Source of the DNA: Artemia franciscana
Taxonomy: Eukaryota; Arthropoda; Branchiopoda; Anostraca; Artemiidae
Direction: 5' to 3'
DNA: 64,000 nt
Assembly (NCBI RefSeq): GCF_032884065.1
Contig: NC_088867.1
Location: forward strand, 55,386,968-55,450,967
This document shows, in pieces, positions 55,913-64,000 of this stretch (position 1 is the stretch's first letter; each line of letters starts with the position of its first letter). The translations under genes were made by a program, and so were the position numbers. Below the pieces are notes generated by a model. The model saw only the letters and a program-made list of their open reading frames with translations. It searched no databases and was not told where the DNA came from.

Positions 55913-56974
55913 TATTATCTACAAAAATGTGGAATTTTTTAGTTTTTGCCAGAAGGCAGATCACCGATGCGTGTTTATTTGTTTGTTTTTTTTTTTTGTT
56001 TTTTTTTTCCCCAGGGGTGATCGTATCGACCCCCTTGTCCTAGAATGTTGTAAGAGGACTCATTCTAACGGAGATGAAAAGTTCTAGTGCCCTTTTTAAG
56101 TGACCAAAAAAATTGGTGGGCACCTAGGCCCCCTCCCACGCTAATTATTTTTCCAAAGTCAACGGATAAAAATTCTGAGATAGCCATTTTATTCAGCGTA
56201 GTCGAAAAACCTTATAACTATGTCTTTGGGGACGACATACTCCCCCACAGTCCCCGTGGGAGGGGCTGCAAGTTACAAACTTAGACCAGTGCTTACATAT
56301 AGTAATGGTCATTGGGAAGTGTACAGACGTTTTCAGGGAGATTTTTCGGTTGGGGAGGGGTTGAGAACAGGGGGACATGTTGGGGGAACTTTCCATGGAG
56401 GAATTTTTCATGGGGGAAGAAAATTCCCATGAAGGGAGTGCAGGATTTTCTAGCATTATTTAAAAAAACACACAATGAAAAAATAAATATGAAAAAGTTT
56501 TTTCAACTGGAAGTAAGGAGCAGCATTAAAACTTAAAACGAACAGAAATTATTACGCATATGAGGGGCTCACCTCCTCCTAATACCTCGCTCTTTATGCT
56601 AAAGTATTTTTAGTAATTTCAACTATTTATTCTACGGCTTTTGTGATTCAGAGGTACTGACGTGGGGGTGAACCCCTCATATATGTAATAAAAACATGAG
56701 AATACAAAAGTTCGTTACGTAAGCTAATTTATAAGTTACGTATATCTTTTACTAATAAAAAGTCGTAACAAATTAGAAGTTCTAGTTGCCTTTTTAAGTA
56801 ACCAAAAAATCGGAGGGCAACTAGGCTTCCTCCCCGCTTTTTTCTCAAAATCATTCGATCAAAACTATGAGAAAGCCATTTAGCCAAAAAAAATAAATAT
56901 GCAAATTTCGTTTTAATTATTCCTCTGCGGAGAGCCAAAATCAAAACACGCATTGATTCAAGAACGTTCAAAAA

Positions 56975-57258
56975 TTAAATAAATTTAACTGAAAGTAAGG
57001 AGTGATGTTAAAACTTAAAACGAACAGAAATTACTTCGTATTTGAAAGGGGCTGCTTCCTCATCAACGCCCCGCTCTTTACGCTAAAGTTTTTACTGTCT
57101 TATAAAGAAGAGTTTAGAGAAAGAGTCAAACTTTTGTGTAAAGAGCGGGGCGTTGATGAGGAAGTAGCCCCTTTCATATACGAAGTAATTTCTGTTCGTT
57201 TTAAGTTTTAATTTCGCTCCTTACTTTCAGTTAAAAAAAAATGTTTTTTTTTTATTTT
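56975..57258. repeat. Terminal palindrome of copy J
   Basis: The inner left arm GGGGCTGCTTCCTCATCAAC and right arm GTTGATGAGGAAGTAGCCCC are nearly exact complements. They differ from the corresponding bases in copies A, B, F and I. Confidence 0.85.
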
Positions 57259-57261
57259 AGT

Positions 57262-57640
57262 AGCACACAGGCACCGTCGTCTTATAGTGACGCATCATGC
57301 ACCAAGTATTTAGCCAGCCGGGACCACAAATGTTTTATAAAAGAAATCCATATTAATACATTTATATCTTATAATCCGGCCAACCCTGAAGACAATCCCA
57401 GTCAAATTATTTTCGTGACTTTACAATGTAAAGGAAAATGGCTATCTGACAGAGAAAAAAATGAAAAAGCAACATTTCAGGCTTGAGAATTGACAGATAT
57501 CGTGACACTTGGGTAATCACAAGAAAGTATGACGTGCCGAGTTCGAGGCTAAGCCCGAGTGTTGCAGAAGAATCCGTCATTACAACACGCGTCCATCGGT
57601 TAGAGGCGGGTCTTGGGATAATGTTCCGCCTTTGAATTAA
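57262..57640 (+). pseudogene. Coding-like segment with a frameshift, unrecognised
   Basis: Just right of copy J an open frame runs to 57,486: CTKYLASRDHKCFIKEIHIN, then YNPANPEDNPSQIIFVTLQC and KGKWLSDREKNEKATFQA. A second open frame, shifted, follows at about 57,484-57,636: RIDRYRDTWVITRKYDVPSS, then SVAEESVITTRVHRLEAGLG. Composition is protein-like and unlike the repeats. The first frame ends TTTCAG|GCTTGAG. I recognise no family. It may be an exon, a frameshifted pseudogene, or a retroelement fragment into which copy J inserted. Confidence 0.25.
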
Positions 57641-57895
57641 TGGAACACTTTTGAGGAACTACGAAATCAGTTACTGGCGTGAATCAGCCGATAAGCTTTA
57701 GAGCAATGGATAATATTCTCTGGGTGACATCATTCGTATTTAGTGTCTTAACTGGTATATTTTTTCCTTATTTATTATATTAAGTTTTCATAATCAAAAT
57801 TTTCTCAACAGATACTTGGCCATGCAAAATTCGAAAATTTCGTTGCTTTTAGAGGATGTCCTATTTTTAGAAAGATTTTTTTCTAATAATTCTAT

Positions 57896-58215
57896 GTTGG
57901 TGTTTTCAAAGTACCAAAGACAATGATAAGAGTGCCAATTCATGAAAATATAGGGCGGGGGTGTGAAAATTGTTTATTATGATTTGGTGGTAATTCTGTG
58001 TTTTTCCTAGTAATTCTGTGTTGGTACTTCAAAGTACCAAAGACAATGACAAAAGTGCCAATTCATGAAAATATAGGGCGGGGGCGTGAAAATTATTTAT
58101 TATAATTTGGGGACAATTTGTTTTTTTTTCCTGTAACCAAAATAAAGAAAAAGGTATTATTCTATGAAAATGCCAAAAAGTGCTCTTCAAAATCATTGCG
58201 GGAGAGGGCAAAAAA
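57896..58215 (+). repeat. Tandem repeat, period ~123 bp, 2-3 copies
   Basis: AAAGTACCAAAGACAATGA, then GTGCCAATTCATGAAAATAT and AGGGCGGGGG, occur at 57,908 and 58,031. A third, diverged copy (ATTGCGGGAGAGGGCAAAAA) lies at about 58,150-58,215. Confidence 0.8.
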
Positions 58216-58263
58216 TTGTTAAATTTATAATGATTAGCCACTTCTGAACGGTATATGCCAAAA

Positions 58264-59215
58264 AAATAAAAGTAGCACCATTACATTCCTTATTTATTCC
58301 CGATTCCCAAATATGTCCATTTTTTTTGACAATATCCCCTCCCTCTACGGGTCCCATACACAGCCCTAATAATATATTTTCCGTTAATTGAATCTCGTGA
58401 TACGTCAGGTTCTTTATTCAAGCGGATTTCTGCAGTCTCAACTTGCAGAAACTAATCATTTCCGATGCAAATACATGTTAAATTTGGATTTAAAATGCAA
58501 TCCCGACTGTAGAGGTAAGTTTGTTTCCTAGCTATCTGAACAATCTGCTAATATTAACTTTTAACAAAATTAGTTTTTATAATAGTAATTAAAATTTACC
58601 ATTATTTGCCAAAAAAATGTACATTTACATATAGTTCAATGGTTTTTGGTATTAGCGGCTCCGAAAAAAAAAAAAAAAACGTGGATTGAAAACAGCAAAA
58701 TGTACTATATGAAACTTAATACATATACGTATATATCTTTAACATCGCAACAATGACGAAAATGTTAAGCTGCCCTAAAAACTTCATAATTTTGAAACAA
58801 CTAGACGAACAATGAAAGTCGAAGTTGGTAATAAAATAAATTAGGGCCTACTCAGAAGGAAACATGCTAAATAAATAAAAATAGGGTATATGTTAATTAT
58901 ATTGTTAATTATGTTATGGAATACACCTAAGAAGTGAAGTTAGGTTAATCCTAATGAAATATGCCAAGATACAATAATAATATAATACTTTAGAAGCAAG
59001 GTTATGGAGATAATTTTCACACTTCAACGTTGCAACAATGACGATAATTTGGTATTGCCCTAAAAACTTCATAATTTTGAAACAAACAAACGAATAATGA
59101 AAGTCGAGTTGGTAACAAACAGATTAGTGTATCCACAGAAGGAAACATGTTAAATAAATAAAAGTAGTACCATTAGATTCCTTATTTATTGCTCTTTTCA
59201 AATATCATATTCGCA
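58264..59215 (+). repeat. Direct repeats, ~150 bp (offset ~283) plus a ~55-bp block
   Basis: GCAACAATGACGA ... GCCCTAAAAACTTCATAATT ... GAAAGTCGA ... AGAAGGAAACATG occurs at 58,746-58,885 and 59,029-59,160. The block AATAAAAGTAGCACCATTAC/ATTCCTTATTTATT at 58,264 recurs after the second copy at 59,158. These look like pieces of one older, rearranged repeat. Confidence 0.7.
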
Positions 59216-60682
59216 CTTGTAACATAGTAAAAACACAGCCCCCTCCCCGCATGATTGTTACATGTTTGGCCTCAATATATGTACAAAAATAAAAAAACAA
59301 CAACACTAGAACAATGAAAATTTCATTTATAATCTCGATATACCTATTAATCAGATTATCATGTTTCCTTCCATTGTTACTCTCATTTTTGAATCATTTC
59401 AGATACAATTTTGCGCACAGTTACTTTGTAATAGTTCAGGCGAATTCATCGAGTCCCTCCTACCCTCCCCTCGAACTTAATGCTTTTGACGCAAATGAAT
59501 ATTTTTAGGGAGACCTCCCTTCCAACAGACTTCTTCCAATAAATTTTTGGTTGATAGGTAGGCCGTTAGAACTTTTTTTAGACTAGAAAAATTCAGCATG
59601 CTGGATCAGGGCACAAAGTGGGTCTGTTACTCATTAAATTCCAAACACTAGCACCCTCCCATCAACATGTTTATAGTATACAGGTTACATACTGTACCCT
59701 ATTTGGAGCAGGACCATGCAAGGATTTTCAGTGTATACCATAGTAGGCCTAGGGTACCTCCGGTAACCTAGCTTAAGCTACATCCTAAAAGTCCCTCCCT
59801 CTGATTCGTGGGCCAGGAGCTCTAGCCAAAATCTACCTGAAACTGTAAGACAAAGTAGACAGGAATATATTCCTTTTGTTACCCTCTCCTTCAACAAAAA
59901 GTAGGCCTATATTAGCAAAAAAATGAGTGTAGTTACGCAATGTTGAAGATTATTTACCGTTCATTAGTTTATTCATTAATGCCCATAATATCTGCAAGTT
60001 TAAGTTTCTAATAATTTTAGCAACAAACATAACATAAAGGCATATTTCAAACAAACAGGTATATTTTTATAAAATTAGCTTACAATTACACAATGTACTC
60101 ATTTTGAGTAGTCTTCATTTGCCGTTTTTTTAAAACATCATAAATATTATTTTTGTCTTACATTATCTTTTACACCACAACAACACTAACAAGATAATTC
60201 CCACACTAATTAGTCGCATCTATATTAAGTCTGAATGGTCCATTTCACATAAAAGAACTATGAGAAATTCTAATCCACATATGTAATGTTCAAACATGTT
60301 TTACAGCTATTAACGTTCAACCGCTAAAAGCATGGGACAATCTGTACAAATTCAGATATGTTAAATGCGTTCCGTCATCTTAATGCCCCTTCTCAATCTC
60401 TCAGTGGCCCCCTATAAAAGAAGATAAGCCAAAGCTTTTAGACTGATGAATTATGTCGCGGCAATTCTAATCGCTTGTTTATGGTTTGGCTTTTCACTTT
60501 AAGGATAACTTCGTTGTTTTTGTCTAGTTTTCTTTTAACTGGCCTATGGTAGGCTAATATAGAGGTAAAAGCTTTTTTAGCTTTAGGCTGATTAAACATG
60601 TTTAAGGCTGCCGTCGGTTATTTCTTCTTTAAGTGCCGTTCATAGTGTAATTAGCTATCGCCTAGATCTTGGCTAAAAATCT
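59216..60682. other. Unassigned region
   Basis: No gene, RNA or repeat boundary recognised. A 64-codon frame at 59,314-59,508 starts with a hydrophobic, signal-like stretch but has no other support. Confidence 0.5.
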
Positions 60683-61560
60683 GTACCCAGTGCTTCCAAT
60701 GTCCACGAGTTTTTTTTAGGTTTCCCCGGAATCTCTCGGAAATTATTAGGTACTCCAACATCTACAGAAAATTAACATTAATTAGTATTTTGGTTATTAT
60801 AGGTGGACTTACACAACTAAATTAGGACTCAGGCCACAAAGGCCAATTGCCTCCATATCCAGAAAAAATTATAGCACCCAAAGCCGCTGGGGTATAGGCG
60901 CCCCTTCTGGTGTGGTATTTTGAAAGAAGGCATTTCCGCCTCTTTTATTCTTCCTTTGTAGAAAAGCCTTCCTCTTACCGTCGCGGTGTCCATTATTGTT
61001 TTCTCTTCATCCAGAGAACTACGCCCGCTAGCTTCAAACCGGCTTGAACATGCAAGACGTCCGTCAAAAGAGATTGCCAGTCATCGGCGTTAAGCAGAGC
61101 TTGATCCTTGGATCTGGTGCTAGCAAGAGAACTTCTTTCTTCCACCTTGGATTGACCCTCAGGGGATCTTTTTCTGCACCACGGTTTGCGCGTCATTCAT
61201 GTAGGGGGATTGACTCCCCAGCTATGATTTCAACAGCCATCACTGGCTTTATTCCATCCAATTTTGGCAGTGTTCTCCACAAAAGACCCTGCCTCAAGGT
61301 CACAAACTCGATAGGAGGGTCAGTTGCGGGATTGAGACTAAAAGTTGCATTAATATGTCCCTATTTGTGCCTACTATTGTCAGAGACACCACGATAACGT
61401 CGCCTCCACCCAAAAAAAAAAAAAAAAAACAAACAAAAAACAGTCCACTAGTCAATACCAGTAACCAGTACTTCGAACGTCATAGGATTTTTCAGGGTTT
61501 CACCCAATTCCCGTGACAAAAAATTAGGTTATCTAGGATCTCTACGAAAATTAACGTTGA
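60683..61560. other. GC-richer block with poly(A), flanked by ~100-bp direct repeats
   Basis: Two diverged direct repeats (about 60,683-60,790 and 61,462-61,560) share ACCAGTGCTTC, TTAGGTTT and CTACAGAAAATTAAC-like words. They bracket a block of distinctly higher GC that ends in an A-rich tail (18 A from 61,412). Frames of 117 codons on plus (61,044-61,397) and about 67-70 codons on minus overlap. I recognise none, though the minus strand reads VTLRQGLLWRTLPKLDG and VMAVEIIAGESIPLHE before a stop. The block could be a retroposed transcript, an exon, or an uncharacterised element. Confidence 0.3.
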
Positions 61561-62110
61561 GGAAAATATTTATTTACATTTTGTGCTAACGCTCGTGTAT
61601 TTACAAAGGCTAATGTTTAACCTGATTGTTTTTTAGAGAAATTTGAGGAAAGATAAAGCAATGAGAGAAATTAGAGGAAGCAGTGTCATTACTGCTTATA
61701 GGTTATTTAGAATTATTTCCTTTCAAAGTTTTTTAGTTAGTCTCTACTTTCATTTGCACAGACGCGTTTTCTTTATTCAATTTCTGTTTATTTGTATATA
61801 TCTCGTTTCTGGCTGTCTGTTAGTTGCTAGGGGAGAGGGAGAGTGCCGTCTCAACATAGTCAGCTTATTAATCCATTTGTAAATTGTGTCAAAAACTAAT
61901 TTAGTTTAGCTAATTAATGAAGTGGAGGTGAGAAGTCTGTTAGAATTTAATTTCTTGTGGTTAAAAGTTTTGGGACTGTCCCCTACTATATCAATGGAGT
62001 CTATTTGTCCATTGATATAAAAAAAAAAAAAAAAATATTCCAAACTACTGAAATGCGTCAAACTCTAGCTGAGTGGAGGACATGTCTATTCCACTCGTCT
62101 TGAATATTTA
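61561..62110. other. Unassigned region with a small hairpin
   Basis: Contains a perfect 12-bp stem TATATCAATGGA/TCCATTGATATA (61,987-62,019) around a 9-nt loop, followed at once by a ~17-base poly(A). No gene recognised; the 79-codon frame at 61,643-61,882 is unsupported. Confidence 0.5.
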
Positions 62111-62113
62111 ATG

Positions 62114-62428
62114 ACAAAACAACAAGTCTTTTCAACTGAAAGTAAGGAGCAACATTAAAACTTCAAATGAACAGAAATCATTACGTGTACTAAGGGGATT
62201 GCTCCTCCTCACCGCCTCGCTCTTTACGCTAAAGTCTTTTAGTACTTTTAAAAAAGCTTCTTATTGTTCTAATTAAAAGAACATTGTGTTTCAGGAGTCA
62301 TTCTTAAAGAATTGGAACAAAGTTCAAACTTCAGCGTAAAGAACAAGGTGTTGAGGAGGAGCAATTCCCCTTGTATATGTAATAATTTCTGTTTGTTTTA
62401 GGTTCTAATGTTGCTCCTTACTTTAAAT
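62114..62428. mobile_element. Foldback copy of the TCAAACAG right module
   Basis: Left arm TTTTCAACTGAAAGTAAGGA ... TCCTCCTCACCGCCTCGCTC; right arm CAGCGTAAAGAACAAGGTGT ... TTGCTCCTTACTTTAAA. It is the long-loop form containing TCAGGAGTCATTCTTAAAG. Neither canonical terminus is present, so this is a solitary palindrome. Confidence 0.7.
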
Positions 62429-62486
62429 AATGCCATAAAATCTGGCTAAGTCTCCACGGAAAATCCCTCCTCCTAACTGATTTATT

Positions 62487-62735
62487 CTTTAGACCAGTGG
62501 TTCTCAAATTGTGGTACGAGTACCCCTTAAGGGTACTCGAAAAATTTTAGATGGTACACGGCCAGCCAACAAAAAAAAACAAACAAAAACAACCCTTTAA
62601 CTCTAGGACTGCTAATTTTATTCATATTTTAGCTTTAGTTTACTTAGTACCGGCAGGTGAGAAGGGGTACCTAAAATGTTTTGGGATAAAAAGGAGTACA
62701 ATGTCTAAATAAGTTCGAGAACCACTGCTCTAGAC
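62487..62735. mobile_element. hAT-type MITE, 233 bp
   Basis: The element is 62,495-62,727. Its inverted ends are CAGTGGTTCTCAAAT and GTTCGAGAACCACTG, the typical hAT terminal motif. It is flanked by 8-bp duplications CTTTAGAC and CTCTAGAC with one mismatch. An internal palindrome GAGTACCCCTTAAGGGTACTC-like core lies near 62,518-62,539. No transposase is present, so it depends on one encoded elsewhere. Confidence 0.9.
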
Positions 62736-62864
62736 AATTCACTCCTAGTGGAAATTTACCCCGTACGCTTATCCTTAACATATCCAAGCGTAAAATGGAA
62801 TCAACAAAGAGAAAGCAAGACATAAGAACAATCTCGTATAGGAATTCTGTCAGTTTTCAGCAGC

Positions 62865-63572
62865 GTAAAATTTCCCCTGAAAAATGCATCCCTTGGAAAC
62901 TTCCCTCCCGACAACCAATTGTCCACGTGGAAAATCCCACCTATAGAAAATTCCCCCCCCCCTCCTAACCTGAAAAATGTATGATTACTTTCCAAAAGAA
63001 AATACTGGACGTAAACAACGGGCAAATTTTGTAACTTAAAGACCTTTCTCTAGCGACTGTAGGTGGTCAAGAAATCTCCTGAGGTGTCTCCTAAGAAATC
63101 GGCCTTTCAACTATGTTGAACAAAATGGCTATCACAAAATTTTGATCAGACGATTTTGAGAAAAAAGGCCATGGGAGGGGTCCTAGTTCCCCTGTAATTT
63201 TATTGGTCACTTAAAAAGGATACTAGAACTTTTAATTTCCATTCGAATAAGCCCTCTCTTGATATTTTAGGACGACTGGGTCGATACGTCTCTCCTGGAA
63301 ACAAAAAACAAACAAGCAAATAAAAACGCATCCGTGATCTTTCTTATGGCAAAAAATACAAAATTTCACATTTTTGAAGATAGGAGCTTGAAACCTCTAC
63401 AACAGAGTTGTCTGATACGTTGAATCTGATGGTGTGACTTTCATTAAGACTCTTTGACTTTTAGGGGATGTTTCTCCTCTTTTTTCGAAAATCAGGCAAA
63501 TTTTTCAGGCTCCTAACCTTTGATGGGCAAGAATAAACTTAACTGAACTTACATATTAGGAATCAGCATAAA
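62865..63572 (-). mobile_element. Reversed TCAAACAG left-module fragment
   Basis: On minus, the order of words (AGGCTCCTAACCTTTG reversed, TTTCAAGCTCCTATCTTC, AAGAAAGATCACGGATGCG, GTTTATTTGCTTG, GTATCGACCCAGTCGTCCTA, GGGCAAATTTGCCCG region) follows the family's left module. The hairpin end is missing. It directly abuts a plus-oriented palindrome at 63,573. Confidence 0.65.
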
Positions 63573-63786
63573 AATACGGGGCTTTTCCTCCTCAACGCCC
63601 CGCTCTTTACGCTAAAGTTTCTTACTGTTTTAAAAATAGAGTTAAGAGAAAGAGTCAAACTTTAGCGTAAAGAGCGGGGGGGTTGAGGAGGAAAAGCCCC
63701 TTTCATATACGGAGTAATTTCTGTTCGTTTTAAGTTTTAATTTTGCTCGGTACTTTCATTTAAAAAAACTTGTTTTTTTATTTAAT
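63573..63786 (+). mobile_element. Palindromic terminal module of the TCAAACAG family
   Basis: GGGGCTTTTCCTCCTCAACG, CCCCGCTCTTTACGCTAAAG on the left pairs with CTTTAGCGTAAAGAGCGGGG, GTTGAGGAGGAAAAGCCCC on the right. The right side continues to the canonical end CTTGTTTTTTTATTTAA before T. The outer half of the left arm is lost. Confidence 0.8.
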
Positions 63787-64000
63787 TACTATACAAAGCG
63801 TTACTAAGTCACCTAGTGAAGAGGGATACGGTTCAAACTATTTTGTTCTTTGTCCACATCGAGTAGAATGAATATTTTGAGATGGTCAGGGGAGGGCTTA
63901 ATCAATCGCAAATCAGAAGATCTAGCCCCTCTCTCCTTTATTGGCCAAAATCGATGGAAGGCCAGCCAATTTTCCTGTCAATGCCCTTTGTAACCCTGCA
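63787..64000. other. Unassigned right edge
   Basis: No feature recognised in the last ~210 bases. Confidence 0.5.

Larger units (their letters stand above)
55453..57258 (+). mobile_element. TCAAACAG-family element, copy J (with nested SINE)
   Basis: Starts TCAAACAGTTCGTGG after A with an intact hairpin. The left module is interrupted at 55,739 by a SINE and resumes at 55,903. A central module, a shortened right module and a palindrome (56,975-57,258) follow. The end reads TTTATTTTAG instead of TTTATTTAA, so the right boundary is less certain. Confidence 0.8.

Overview
The window looks like nuclear DNA of a repeat-rich, AT-rich eukaryote, probably an invertebrate. It has no operons, no long open reading frames and no rRNA. 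It does have one intron-less tRNA gene with internal A and B boxes, dead LINE reverse transcriptases, tRNA-derived SINEs, a hAT-type MITE and long homopolymers. The repeat vocabulary reminds me of crustacean (brine-shrimp-like) genomic sequence, but that is memory-based inference and the sequence alone does not prove it. I recognise no intact protein-coding host gene; nearly all reading frames over 60 codons lie in repeats or low-complexity DNA.

Layout. 1-7.6 kb is mostly unassigned AT-rich DNA with small repeats, two probable retroelement 3' ends and a 36-bp perfect palindrome. 7.7-9.6 kb holds a decayed LINE. 10,474-28,575 is a tandem duplication of a ~9.0-kb unit, >99% identical by eye, joined by a 70-bp insert made of two perfect hairpins. 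Each unit carries a dead LINE interrupted by a mobile element, then a second, larger copy of the same mobile family. 29.9-31 kb is a small tandem duplication with further family copies. 31-36 kb is mostly unassigned, with a possible solo LTR, a 57-bp poly(A) and a SINE. 36.7-40.1 kb has two family copies head to head. 42.0-47.2 kb has a MITE-like inverted repeat, then a hairpin + (GTCT)n + ~300-bp tandem-repeat complex in two opposite orientations around a 79-bp poly(T). 48.4 kb has tRNA-Arg(UCU). 48.7-49.3 kb is a 572-bp inverted repeat. 49.3-57.3 kb has more family copies, one carrying a nested SINE. 57.3-62 kb is largely unassigned, with small tandem repeats and one GC-richer unidentified block. 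62-64 kb has foldback copies and a hAT MITE.

The main observation is a dispersed element family, here called the TCAAACAG family, that accounts for about a third of the window. Full copies start TCAAACAG, carry a subterminal hairpin (8-bp stem, 4-nt loop), end in TTTATTTAA, and sit between an A and a T with no target-site duplication. One copy splits a LINE reading frame whose two halves rejoin exactly, so its ends can be read directly. The other end holds long near-perfect palindromes, one with 131-bp identical arms, and the arms differ from copy to copy while staying complementary within each copy. A^T insertion without duplication plus a terminal hairpin resembles non-autonomous Helitrons, but the CTRR end is missing and the large palindromes are atypical.
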